Shown here: positions 1-7,545 of the stretch, one piece after another
How the letters are laid out: each line of letters opens with the position of its first letter
Position numbering within the stretch: the stretch's first letter is position 1
NCBI RefSeq assembly: GCF_026410405.1
Contig: NZ_JAPMLN010000002.1
Span: 2,056-66,055 of the forward strand
Source: Marinicella gelatinilytica
GTDB taxonomy: Bacteria > Pseudomonadota > Gammaproteobacteria > Xanthomonadales > Marinicellaceae
DNA: 64,000 nt
Reading direction: 5' to 3'
Position numbers and translations under genes: made by a program
Notes under the pieces: model-generated
The model's database searches: none
What the model saw: only the letters and a program-made list of their open reading frames with translations
Told to the model about the DNA's origin: nothing

Positions 1-202
1 TCTCGGTTTGACCTAACTTATATAATTTTAAGAAATTACGTGATAGTTATGGTCACTTTTTGTCGTTGTACCTTTATTAACATCAACTCAAGTGCCCACA
101 CAAGTTATCTATTTGAGTTTTTAAATTACTCTTTTGAATCTCAAGTCTTAACGACTTTTAACCCAAAAATACTCCCGGCATTTCGCTCGGGAAAGGTGCG
201 AT

Positions 203-230
203 ATTATCGCTGATTTTTTTCCTTTTGCAA
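203..230 (-). promoter_or_regulatory. rRNA promoter P3
   Basis: On the minus strand there is a TTGCAA -35 box (225-230), a 16-base spacer and a GATAAT -10 box (203-208), followed by ATCGCACC. The 17-base block at 223-239 is repeated almost exactly at 327-343 in P2, so one of these promoters probably arose by duplication. Confidence 0.7.
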
Positions 231-306
231 GCTTTTTTAGAACTATTTTTAATTCGTCCCAACTCGTTAATGAAAACACATTAACTTACTCGCTCAAGGG
301 CTGCGT

Positions 307-334
307 ATTATCACCCAAAATTTTTGCTTTGCAA
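307..334 (-). promoter_or_regulatory. rRNA promoter P2
   Basis: On the minus strand there is a TTGCAA -35 box (329-334), a 16-base spacer and a GATAAT -10 box (307-312), followed by the discriminator ACGCAG. The upstream 335-365 is almost pure A/T and resembles an UP element. The -35 region and the A-run before it are nearly identical to those of P3, about 104 bases downstream. Confidence 0.7.
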
Positions 335-427
335 GCTTTTTTAATAACTAAATTTTATAAAAAAACAATTACCCTAAAACCATTTAAACGCCGGTTTAAA
401 AAACCATTGTTGCAAAGCAAGATGCGC

Positions 428-455
428 ATTATAGACATTCAGCTTTGTTTGTAAA
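428..455 (-). promoter_or_regulatory. rRNA promoter P1
   Basis: On the minus strand there is a TTTACA -35 box (450-455), a 16-base spacer and a perfect TATAAT -10 box (428-433). GCGC follows as a GC-rich discriminator, the usual mark of stringently controlled rRNA promoters. An A/T-rich stretch upstream (456-475) could serve as an UP element. This is the farthest upstream of three tandem promoters. Confidence 0.75.
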
Positions 456-528
456 GGGCTATTTTTAAATAAATCAGCGCCACACCCATGAAGGTCTGTA
501 TACAGTGATTCTCAGTTAAATTTTAGGC

Positions 529-563
529 AAAAAAAACCGCCGGCATATAAAATACCGGCGGTT
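529..563 (-). terminator. Rho-independent terminator of the cytochrome c gene
   Basis: A perfect 9-base stem AACCGCCGG (535-543) pairs with CCGGCGGTT (555-563) around an A/T loop. On the minus strand it is followed by eight U residues (536-529). It lies 23 bases after the stop codon of the cytochrome gene and separates that gene from the rRNA promoters. Confidence 0.9.
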
Positions 564-586
564 CTAAGAAATATATTTTTCCCGAC

Positions 587-1087
587 TTACTGGATGTGAC
601 TAACAATATAGTCGACCGCTGCCTGAACCTGCTCATCCGTTAAATCCGTCCGACCACCTTTGGCAGGCATTAAACCGGCACTGCCTGTGTAGCCTTCAAT
701 GGCATGTTTATAGAGAGTCTCTATGCCTTGTTCCATTCTGCTGTCCCATTGCGATTTAACAAGCGTTGGCGACCCGCCCGCTCCGGTGGTATGACAAGCC
801 ATACAAACGTTGTCATAAATAAGTTGGCCGTCAACAGAACCATCAAAAGGTGCCTCTGCACCACCAGCAACGACAGGCGCTGCAGCAACAGCATTAGGGT
901 CGGTATTGACCGTGGCGACTGGTTGGATGTTGCTTTGCACAACACTGCGGTCAACTTGGTCACTATGATCACCAACAGAACTGTAATGAACAGATCGACC
1001 AATTAATATCAGGATAATTGCCAGTACAGTTAATACGGCAGAAAATATGGTGAAGTTTCTGAAAAACACCGAATCTCGATCACTCAT
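587..1087 (-). CDS. Membrane-anchored cytochrome c5-like protein
   Basis: This is a 166-residue small electron carrier exposed to the periplasm. Residues 11-30 form one membrane segment that acts as an uncleaved anchor. A Pro/Ala/Val-rich linker follows, then a single c-type domain with haem motif CMACH (C95, C98, H99). A later LMPAKGG supplies the probable axial Met. The pattern of conserved residues is that of the c5 family. I chose the ATG at 1085-1087 because AGG lies upstream and a sigma-70 promoter sits at 1127-1155. The longer in-frame extension would run through that promoter. It likely passes electrons to a terminal oxidase, but the partner is not visible here. The gene stands alone, ending at a strong terminator. 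Confidence 0.88.
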   Translation of the reverse strand: MSDRDSVFFRNFTIFSAVLTVLAIILILIGRSVHYSSVGDHSDQVDRSVVQSNIQPVATVNTDPNAVAAAPVVAGGAEAPFDGSVDGQLIYDNVCMACHTTGAGGSPTLVKSQWDSRMEQGIETLYKHAIEGYTGSAGLMPAKGGRTDLTDEQVQAAVDYIVSHIQ

Positions 1088-1126
1088 GAAAATACCTGTT
1101 TGATTAGCTATTATTATTGAAGACGC

Positions 1127-1155
1127 ATTATAGATGACTGACGCGGGTTTGCCAA
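1127..1155 (-). promoter_or_regulatory. Sigma-70 promoter of the cytochrome c gene
   Basis: On the minus strand there is TTGGCA (1150-1155), a 17-base spacer and a perfect TATAAT (1127-1132), placed about 40 bases before the chosen ATG. It also separates this gene from the pantothenate operon that ends at 1309. Confidence 0.75.
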
Positions 1156-1308
1156 TTATAAATGTGTCTTCTAAGCGCATCACTCATCTGCTCGAAAGCT
1201 GATATACAAACAGGCAGGAATACCAAAAGGATCGATATATTCATGTACCTCTTTGATAATATACTTATGCTCATAACAGAATTTATAACGATTGGCTTAG
1301 TTACACCA

Positions 1309-1686
1309 TCAAGAAATTGTATTGGCTTGCTCAGCTTCCTTGACTGTTTTAATGCGATTTTCTGTATCCACAAAAACCAACTTGGGCTGATGACTTTTGG
1401 CTTCTTCAAGACACATACTGGCATAACTGGCCAAAATAACTAAATCACCGGGCTGAGCGTGCCTGGCAGCGGCACCATTGAGGCAAATTTGCCCCTGAGA
1501 ACCTTTAATAACGTAAGTTGTCAAGCGAGCACCATTGTTACAATTCAACACATCAATTTTTTGATTAATATGCAAACCGGCGGCATCAATTAATGTCGGG
1601 CAAATTGAGATGGAACCTTCATAATTAAGATTCGCTTCGGTGACAGTGGCTCGATGTATTTTGCAGTAGAGTAATTCTATATTCAT
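1309..1686 (-). CDS. panD: Aspartate 1-decarboxylase (PanD)
   Basis: This 125-residue enzyme makes beta-alanine from aspartate for pantothenate. It is made as a proenzyme that cleaves itself between G24 and S25, and the serine becomes the pyruvoyl cofactor. The EGS site is present at residues 23-25, and the substrate-binding R54, T57 and Y58 match the E. coli positions. The full length is typical. It is the last gene of a seven-gene operon, starting three bases after the coaX stop. No maturation factor (PanZ-like) was seen nearby. Downstream 1184-1308 holds no recognisable gene or clear terminator. Confidence 0.95.
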   Translation of the reverse strand: MNIELLYCKIHRATVTEANLNYEGSISICPTLIDAAGLHINQKIDVLNCNNGARLTTYVIKGSQGQICLNGAAARHAQPGDLVILASYASMCLEEAKSHQPKLVFVDTENRIKTVKEAEQANTIS

Positions 1687-1689
1687 AAT

Positions 1690-2466
1690 TTAAAGTTTTT
1701 GATTCATTGTATAAGCCAGATATAAGCCTTTTAAGACCAAGTCAGGCACAATATCATGATAAATATGACCGGACTTAAAAAGTGCGGCAAAACCACCGGT
1801 ACCAATGACCATCGGTGGCTGTTTTTTAAATAATTCGTGACTGAGTTTTGTAACTATATTTTTTAACGCACCTTCAGTTCCATAATACAATCCAGATTGA
1901 ATGCTGTTAATGGTATTTCTGCCCAATGTTTGTGGTGGCGCTGAAATTTCGACCGTACCTAGCTTCGACGCCCCGCCGGCCAATGCCTGCATGGCCATTT
2001 TCAAACCCGGCATGATAACGCCGCCAAGATATTTTTGCTCAGCTGAAACTGCACAGAAAGTAATCGCGGTACCTAAATCAATTATTATTAAATTTTTTCC
2101 GGGGAAAAGATGGCTCGCAGCTATGGCACCGGCAATACGATCAGCGCCAACCTCTTGCGGGTTTTGATAGCCAACTTTAAGTCCGGTTTTGACCCCGGCT
2201 TGTAGCACAAAGGGCTCAATGGCAAAGTACTTTTGACAAGCGGATTTAATTGAATAGAGCACTTCAGGCACCACTGTACACAGTGAGATGGCTGTAATGG
2301 AAGCGGGGTCAAGGCCATTTTCACGTAAGACGCCGCGCAGAAATAAGCCATATTCATCTGATGAAGCGCCACTTTTTGAGGCCATTCTAAATTGTAATTT
2401 TAAAACTTGATCAGCAAAAACCCCTCCGTGCATATGGCTGTTACCAATGTCTAAACACAAAATCAT
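1690..2466 (-). CDS. coaX: Type III pantothenate kinase
   Basis: This 258-residue enzyme phosphorylates pantothenate, the first step of coenzyme A synthesis. The N-terminal DIGNSH is the phosphate-binding motif of the ASKHA fold. GADRIAGAIAA and IDLGTAIT in the middle are the type III signature motifs. Type III kinases are insensitive to CoA feedback, unlike CoaA. The start is set at the ATG at 2464-2466, which overlaps the coaB stop as ATGA. An in-frame extension of five residues is possible but would disturb this coupling. It lies between coaB and panD in the CoA operon. Confidence 0.93.
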   Translation of the reverse strand: MILCLDIGNSHMHGGVFADQVLKLQFRMASKSGASSDEYGLFLRGVLRENGLDPASITAISLCTVVPEVLYSIKSACQKYFAIEPFVLQAGVKTGLKVGYQNPQEVGADRIAGAIAASHLFPGKNLIIIDLGTAITFCAVSAEQKYLGGVIMPGLKMAMQALAGGASKLGTVEISAPPQTLGRNTINSIQSGLYYGTEGALKNIVTKLSHELFKKQPPMVIGTGGFAALFKSGHIYHDIVPDLVLKGLYLAYTMNQKL

Positions 2467-3128
2467 ACCGACATCTCCCACAATGTCATGAGCACACTGA
2501 CCACAGACTGAATATCAGAACACTCAAAAGCATCACGGCCAGCAACATGTAAAGTAAACGGGTGCCGGTCATCATTGAAGGCATGTAAATCATTATGTGC
2601 CACCGCATAAATACCGGGTTGCATCAGCAATTTATTTACAGCAATTCGATGTTGTTTCGGATCTTCCGTATTGGTTAATTTAAAGCCAATCACTTTCAGC
2701 TCTTTGTTCTCAGACCAATGAAGTAAGTGATTGATTATTTTTGGTTGTTTAATCAATGTCAGCTGCAGAATTTCAGCTTTGGAATCGATTTTTAACTGCT
2801 GATTGACCGCTAACTCAACACCTTCTGCCTGTACCTTTGAGAGTTTATAGTCACTGACTGCTGCAGCATGAAATACTGCATCAAAATGGTGCTCAGAAAG
2901 CAATGACTTTAACGTATTTGACAAATCATCATAATCCACAAAATTATGCTGTTGTTGTACAGACTTTGGTCTGATTGCCGAATCCGCACCCAACCAAACC
3001 ACAGTATGCCCTCTTGCGGACAAGTCATCTGCCAATATTGCACCGGTTTTTCCACTACTGATGTTCCCCAAATAACGAACGCCATCGATGAACTCTTTAG
3101 TGCCACCGGCAGTAACTAACATCTTCAT
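2463..3128 (-). CDS. coaB: Stand-alone phosphopantothenate--cysteine ligase (CoaB)
   Basis: This 221-residue enzyme joins cysteine to 4'-phosphopantothenate. Most proteobacteria carry it as the C-terminal half of a CoaBC fusion, but here it is a separate gene. It begins with LVTAGGTKEFIDGVR, the nucleotide-binding loop, and has NISSGKTG, AAAVSDYK, IGFKLTNT and HNDL. The run with KIDS, LIKQPKII and IGFKL resembles, from memory, the monofunctional streptococcal/enterococcal (type II) ligase more than the CoaBC type, which has VGFAAET at the equivalent place. Start and stop overlap coaC and coaX by ATGA, so translation is coupled. Confidence 0.88.
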   Translation of the reverse strand: MKMLVTAGGTKEFIDGVRYLGNISSGKTGAILADDLSARGHTVVWLGADSAIRPKSVQQQHNFVDYDDLSNTLKSLLSEHHFDAVFHAAAVSDYKLSKVQAEGVELAVNQQLKIDSKAEILQLTLIKQPKIINHLLHWSENKELKVIGFKLTNTEDPKQHRIAVNKLLMQPGIYAVAHNDLHAFNDDRHPFTLHVAGRDAFECSDIQSVVSVLMTLWEMSV

Positions 3129-3655
3129 AACAATGCCTCTATGCGAGCAACTAAGGTATCAACTTCAGGCAAACGGCCGACACCTGTTTCACCACAAGCC
3201 AAAATACCCGCTTCCGGCTCAATCAGATGAACGCCCCAGGTTTTTAACTTATTCACCGATTCCAGTGTCGCCGGATATTGCCACATCAGATAATTCATCG
3301 CCGGTATGACAATCATAGGTTTATCCAAACCATATGCAGCCATCCACGTTGTTGTCACCATATCATCGGCGATACCGGCAGCCATCTTATTGATAAGATT
3401 GGCCGTAGCAGGACAGACAATAACGGCGTCTGCCCAGCGACTGATACTAATATGCGCCATCATGTCCCCGTGAGCAAATGTATTAGTCAGCACCTGATGT
3501 CCACTTAAGCCTTCCAAAGTGGCACAACCTACAAAATGCTGTACTGAATCAGTGATAGCCACTTTTACCTGATGTCCGTCTTTAACCCAAGCTGAAATCA
3601 ACCCTGTGGCTTTAGCGCAAGCAATTGAGCCGCTCATTAACAATAACTTATTCAT
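3125..3655 (-). CDS. coaC: Stand-alone phosphopantothenoylcysteine decarboxylase (CoaC)
   Basis: This is a 176-residue flavoprotein that decarboxylates 4'-phosphopantothenoylcysteine to 4'-phosphopantetheine. It has the N-terminal GSIACAK flavin loop, the catalytic His in AHIS (H68), the PAMN motif (N121) and the substrate-loop Cys in LACGETGVGR (C154), all expected of an active HFCD-family enzyme. The domain is complete and ends naturally, so this is not simply the front half of a broken coaBC. It overlaps both panC and coaB by four bases. Confidence 0.92.
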   Translation of the reverse strand: MNKLLLMSGSIACAKATGLISAWVKDGHQVKVAITDSVQHFVGCATLEGLSGHQVLTNTFAHGDMMAHISISRWADAVIVCPATANLINKMAAGIADDMVTTTWMAAYGLDKPMIVIPAMNYLMWQYPATLESVNKLKTWGVHLIEPEAGILACGETGVGRLPEVDTLVARIEALL

Positions 3656-4416
3656 ATAAACTTACCTGCTACCGGAACGTTATCGATCAAACGAACATCA
3701 CCCAAGTAAACAGCAGCCATTAGTCGATCATCATAGACCTCTAAATAATCAATCTGGAAGCCCAGTGATTGTAAGCGGCTTTTTTTTGACTCAAGGTCAC
3801 CATCATCGATCAAGGTCTGATATAACATAGGCGCTAAATTGAGTTCCGCATCGCTGAGTCGCTGATTGCGTGAACTCAATGCCAAACCATCTTTATCACG
3901 CACTGTCGGACAAGCAATCACTTGGGTTGGCATAAAAAAATCTTTGACCATGGCTTTAATCAACTGCAATTGTTGATAGTCTTTTTCTCCAAAATAAACA
4001 TATTCAGGTCGTACCAACTGTAATAACTTCATAACAACCGTCATAACACCTTCAAAATGACCAGGGCGATGCGCGCCGCAAAAACGTTTACTTAGCTCGT
4101 TTTCAGCAATCTTGAACCGATAACCGTGTGGATATAATTGCTCATAATCGGGCACATAAACTGCAGCAATGCCAGCTTCATCCAATTGTGTTAAATCGCT
4201 TTGTAAATCTTGCGGATAACTGTCCAAATCAGAAGATTGATTAAATTGCGTCGGATTAACAAAAATACTTACTAACACGGTATCAACAGCTTGTTGAGCT
4301 TTGCTGACCAGACCCATGTGTCCAGCATGTAAAGCACCCATGGTGGGTATCAAAGCCATTTCTTCTTGGTTGCGACGCCAACTGTTAAGTGCCGATATAT
4401 CTTTTAAAACTCTCAT
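3652..4416 (-). CDS. panC: Pantothenate synthetase (PanC)
   Basis: This 254-residue ligase condenses pantoate with beta-alanine using ATP. It has IPTMGALHAGHMGL (ATP site with HxGH), FVNPTQF, FGEKDYQQL and SSRNQRL (KMSKS-like loop). It is about 30 residues shorter than the E. coli enzyme, mainly at the C-terminus, but every motif named is intact. It is translationally coupled to panB upstream and coaC downstream by ATGA overlaps. Confidence 0.95.
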   Translation of the reverse strand: MRVLKDISALNSWRRNQEEMALIPTMGALHAGHMGLVSKAQQAVDTVLVSIFVNPTQFNQSSDLDSYPQDLQSDLTQLDEAGIAAVYVPDYEQLYPHGYRFKIAENELSKRFCGAHRPGHFEGVMTVVMKLLQLVRPEYVYFGEKDYQQLQLIKAMVKDFFMPTQVIACPTVRDKDGLALSSRNQRLSDAELNLAPMLYQTLIDDGDLESKKSRLQSLGFQIDYLEVYDDRLMAAVYLGDVRLIDNVPVAGKFI

Positions 4417-5201
4417 AAATAACTTTCTTTGTCACTTGGGAAACGGCCCTGTTTTACATCTTCGGCATATTGATCAAAAGCCTGCTTAAACAGTTGCTCC
4501 GTATTTAAATACTGTCTGACAAACTTAGGGTTAAATGCAGAAGGAAACCCCAACATATCATGCGTCACCAAAACCTGACCATCGACATCACAACCGGCAC
4601 CAATACCTATGGTGATTAAATTTGTTTCACGGGTAACTTGCGCGGCTAATGTTGCCGGCACACATTCCAACACCACTGAAAAGCAACCTAATTGCTGCAA
4701 TTTTAAGGTATCGGCTAAAATCTTATCATGACTAACGGGATCCTTACCTTGTACTTTAAAACCACCAAACTGATTCACAAATTGTGGCGTTAAACCCACA
4801 TGACCCATAACCGGTACACCGGATTGCACAATGCGCTCAATCAAATCCTCATGACCGTCTACAGCTTCCAATTTAACTGCATGGGCGCCGGCTTGCATCA
4901 GCATTTTTACAGCTTGAATGCCATGCTCGACTGATTGCCTGAATGTCATAAACGGCATATCGGCAATGACAAACTTATCTGGGGCGCCTTTGACAACTGC
5001 ACTGACATGATGTTGCATACGCTCAATATCCATGGGAATGGTTGAAGTCTCCCCATGCATGACCATGGCGGCAGAATCACCCACTAAAATCATATCAACC
5101 TCTGATTGGTTCATGATTTTAGCGGCACTGTAATCGTAACAGGTCAACATCACCAACTTTTCTTTGTTGGCTTGCTTATCTTTTAAGTTATTTATATTCA
5201 T
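4413..5201 (-). CDS. panB: 3-methyl-2-oxobutanoate hydroxymethyltransferase (PanB)
   Basis: This 262-residue enzyme adds a hydroxymethyl group from methylene-tetrahydrofolate to ketoisovalerate, giving ketopantoate. Signature segments are LTCYDYSAAKI, VGDSAAMVMHG (metal-binding Asp), GAHAVKLE, VMGHVGLTPQ and IGIGAG. The length is normal. It overlaps panG by four bases, and its product is the expected substrate of the panG product. Confidence 0.95.
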   Translation of the reverse strand: MNINNLKDKQANKEKLVMLTCYDYSAAKIMNQSEVDMILVGDSAAMVMHGETSTIPMDIERMQHHVSAVVKGAPDKFVIADMPFMTFRQSVEHGIQAVKMLMQAGAHAVKLEAVDGHEDLIERIVQSGVPVMGHVGLTPQFVNQFGGFKVQGKDPVSHDKILADTLKLQQLGCFSVVLECVPATLAAQVTRETNLITIGIGAGCDVDGQVLVTHDMLGFPSAFNPKFVRQYLNTEQLFKQAFDQYAEDVKQGRFPSDKESYL

Positions 5202-5932
5202 AATGTACCCTCTTGGGTTTTTGATTGATGTTGACTGAGCCAGCTATCAAACGCATTGTATATATCAATCATGTTTGTGGATTGCAGCGCCTGCTTATGT
5301 CGCTGAATGGTCTCTGCATCACCCCGCACAAAGGGGCCTGTAGGCGCATCATTCGGTGACTCAAAGCTATTGAGCATACTTTGCTGAATGAACGGGTGTA
5401 ACAGCTTATGTGGTAATCGCAGGTCTTGTTCCATAGCAGCAAATACGCTTTGCCAAATAAATTGCGGGAAATTACCTGCCATAACAGCCAACGCATGATA
5501 ACCAGCTTTTTTAGATTTTGGGAGGCTGTAATGCGGATTTGTTAACTGCGGAAAAATTTGTTCAAAATCGATGCCTTCATCACACACAAACGGAATGCTT
5601 GGGTAGCATGATTTGGGGTAATATGAGTCACCAAAGGTCATTAACGGATGGCAACCTTGGCACAAATCACTGGTCAGAGAACCGGAGCAATGTACCAAAA
5701 ACTTATCTTTAAGGATTGGATTGTTTTCGATAAAGATTTCAATGGCATCATCACTGATTAAAAGCAATATACAATCAACTTCATTTGCCATTTTAAGCAA
5801 CTCTTGACTGTTATTATGGCGACGACTCCAGCGTACCAACTGCATGCCAGAGAAGGTAAAATAATATGTCAAATGTTTCGCCAATCGGCCATCGCCAATC
5901 AGCAAATATGTTTTGGGTACCTGTCGTTGCAT
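5198..5932 (-). CDS. panG: Probable PanG-type ketopantoate reductase (Rossmann/DUF2520-like)
   Basis: The protein has 244 residues. The N-terminus TYLLIGDGRLAKHL is a dinucleotide-binding loop. The C-terminal half has AGYHALAVMAGNF, typical of DUF2520 proteins, which are distant relatives of ProC and PanE. The operon lacks panE but supplies every other pantothenate enzyme. PanG is a known alternative ketopantoate reductase from Francisella, and I infer that this gene fills the same step. It opens the operon, with GAGGA before the ATG and a sigma-70 promoter at 5999-6027. It could instead be another short-chain oxidoreductase, but the position between promoter and panB argues for the ketopantoate role. 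Confidence 0.72.
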   Translation of the reverse strand: MQRQVPKTYLLIGDGRLAKHLTYYFTFSGMQLVRWSRRHNNSQELLKMANEVDCILLLISDDAIEIFIENNPILKDKFLVHCSGSLTSDLCQGCHPLMTFGDSYYPKSCYPSIPFVCDEGIDFEQIFPQLTNPHYSLPKSKKAGYHALAVMAGNFPQFIWQSVFAAMEQDLRLPHKLLHPFIQQSMLNSFESPNDAPTGPFVRGDAETIQRHKQALQSTNMIDIYNAFDSWLSQHQSKTQEGTL

Positions 5933-5998
5933 TGATCAAGTCCTCAGTTTGTTTGTTAATAAAATTGTCACTGTTGCTAAACAATCAGTGCGGGCGAT

Positions 5999-6027
5999 AT
6001 TATAAAGGCAGGAACGTGAATAACCAA
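5999..6027 (-). promoter_or_regulatory. Sigma-70 promoter of the pantothenate/CoA operon
   Basis: On the minus strand there is TTGGTT (6022-6027), a 17-base spacer and TATAAT (5999-6004). It lies about 65 bases before panG and is the only good promoter seen for the seven genes that follow. The leader contains a short CACTG/CAGTG inverted repeat of unknown meaning. Confidence 0.7.
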
Positions 6028-6066
6028 TGAATTAGGTGAAAGTCTAAATTCGATAAAGACAAATAA

Positions 6067-6651
6067 TCAAACAGAACTTAAGAAATCGCGGATGCCGTCT
6101 AAGAACATCTGCACTGCAATGGCAATTAACAACATACCCATAAGACGCTCAATGGCAATCATGCCATTTTTACCGAGGTATTTTTGCATGGCGGTGGCAG
6201 AAAATAAAATAACCGATGACAAGACCCAAGCCACCAGCAACGCAACTGACAAGGTACCCAATTCATTGGGGTGTTTACTGGCCATAAGAATTAATGTTGC
6301 TAATATCGACGGTCCTGCAACCAGGGGAATTGCTAATGGCACCAAAAAAGGCTCCTCTTCCTCCTCTTCATCACCATATTGCCGGGTCACGGGAAATATC
6401 ATACGCAAAGCAATAATAAACAATATAATGGCACCGGCCAATGACACTGAACTTTGATCAAGGTGAAGAAACTTCAACATCTTCTCACCCAAAAACAAGA
6501 ATAAAAACAGCACAATTAAGGCCATTATTAATTCCCGTGCCAGCACCCGATAACGATTTTCACATCGCTCAAGATAACTTAAAAATATGGGCACATTGCC
6601 CAACGGATCCATTATCAAGAACAATAAAATGGTGGCCGATAAGATATCCAT
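6067..6651 (-). CDS. MarC/YhgN family inner-membrane protein
   Basis: This is a 194-residue, strongly hydrophobic protein with about six membrane segments. FLIMDPLGNVPIF near the start and IPLVAGPS in the middle are the two pore-like repeats of the MarC family (formerly UPF0056). A cytoplasmic loop holds a run of six Glu residues. The transport substrate of this family is not established, and the old multidrug-resistance name is misleading. A strong ribosome site (AGGGGGAG) precedes the ATG, and the gene starts 23 bases after bamD, so the two are probably co-transcribed. Confidence 0.88.
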   Translation of the reverse strand: MDILSATILLFLIMDPLGNVPIFLSYLERCENRYRVLARELIMALIVLFLFLFLGEKMLKFLHLDQSSVSLAGAIILFIIALRMIFPVTRQYGDEEEEEEPFLVPLAIPLVAGPSILATLILMASKHPNELGTLSVALLVAWVLSSVILFSATAMQKYLGKNGMIAIERLMGMLLIAIAVQMFLDGIRDFLSSV

Positions 6652-6674
6652 GACTCCCCCTGCTAAAACCTATA

Positions 6675-7511
6675 TTAAAAAGGCCAAATGTCTTGCCAGC
6701 GTAAAACATCGGTATCAGTATCAACCTCACCGGTGCTTAAATAATTATGATTTGGATAGTTAGCTGTGAGCATGGTTTTGGTTTCTTCAGCCAACTCCGG
6801 CTCGTCTAACTTTTCATAAGCCGCTGCCATCAAAGCCAACGCATCGGCCGCTGCTGGCGTGTCTTGATAAGCCTGTAATACAAACTTGGTGCGATTAATC
6901 GTCGCAATGGGCGCGCCACGACGCAGATAATAAGCAGCCACTTGGGTTTCATACGCTGCCAATTGGTTTTTTAAATAAACCATTCGCTGACGCGCATCCG
7001 ATGCATAATCACTGTCTGGATAGCGTTCGACAAAATCTTTAAAAGCGGAAAATGAATTGCGAATATTTTCCTGGTTACGATCTGCAGAACTATCCGGATT
7101 GATGCGTTGCATTAACCCGCGGTCACTGTTGAAATATATCAGTCCTTTGAGGTAATAGGCATAGTCTAAGTTTTTATGGGCCGGATAATTTTTTATAAAT
7201 CGATTAACCGTTGAAATGGCTTGTTCCATTTTGAACAGTTTGTATTGGGCAAAAGCCAATTCCAAATACCCCTGTTCAGTATAATGACCAAAGGGGTAAT
7301 GAGATCTCAGATCTTTGTATTTATTCTCCGCAGCTGTCCATATACCGCCATCCAATGCCCGTTTTGCCTGTAGATACATTTCCAAAGCTGTCTCTTTGGT
7401 AACTTCAACCTCTCTGACTTTATCTTTTTTACTGCAGGCTTGTAAAAAACCAAAACTAATCACCAGCAGCAACAATAACTGGAATACTTTAAATTTATTG
7501 GTATATAACAT
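6675..7511 (-). CDS. bamD: Outer-membrane assembly lipoprotein BamD
   Basis: This 278-residue lipoprotein is an essential part of the BAM complex, which inserts beta-barrel proteins into the outer membrane. The signal peptide ends at FLQAC with the lipidated Cys at residue 26. Five TPR-like repeats follow, including the typical HYPFGHYTEQ and FIKNYPAHKNLDYAYYLKG segments. I start at the ATG at 7509-7511, preceded by AGGATA. An extension of seven residues would put extra charges before the signal peptide. It is divergent from rluD, as in E. coli. Confidence 0.95.
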   Translation of the reverse strand: MLYTNKFKVFQLLLLLVISFGFLQACSKKDKVREVEVTKETALEMYLQAKRALDGGIWTAAENKYKDLRSHYPFGHYTEQGYLELAFAQYKLFKMEQAISTVNRFIKNYPAHKNLDYAYYLKGLIYFNSDRGLMQRINPDSSADRNQENIRNSFSAFKDFVERYPDSDYASDARQRMVYLKNQLAAYETQVAAYYLRRGAPIATINRTKFVLQAYQDTPAAADALALMAAAYEKLDEPELAEETKTMLTANYPNHNYLSTGEVDTDTDVLRWQDIWPF

Positions 7512-7545
7512 AGGTTTATATCCTGAGGTCAATTAAAATAGGCGT

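Larger units (their letters stand above)
1..421 (-). other. rRNA operon leader (pre-16S), 16S lies beyond the left edge
   Basis: No protein gene is visible here. Read on the minus strand, the segment ending at position 1 contains TGTGTGGGCACT (about 96-107) and later CACGTAAT and GTCAAAC. These occur in the same order in the Escherichia coli 16S leader just before the mature 16S end. Three promoters with rRNA-like features precede it. I infer that an rRNA operon is transcribed leftward and that 16S starts within a few tens of bases outside the window. A clear boxA antiterminator (CTCTTTA-like) was not found on the transcribed strand. The match to the E. coli leader is from memory, not from an alignment. 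Confidence 0.75.

Noticed and set aside
1128-1424. A 98-codon frame overlapping the end of panD on the minus strand
   Set aside because: It has no family motif or ribosome site, and it runs through the cytochrome promoter and across the panD stop.
2463-3655. A frameshift splitting an original coaBC gene
   Set aside because: Both domains are complete with their own motifs. The junction is a clean ATGA overlap like the other junctions of the operon, and CoaB resembles the stand-alone type.
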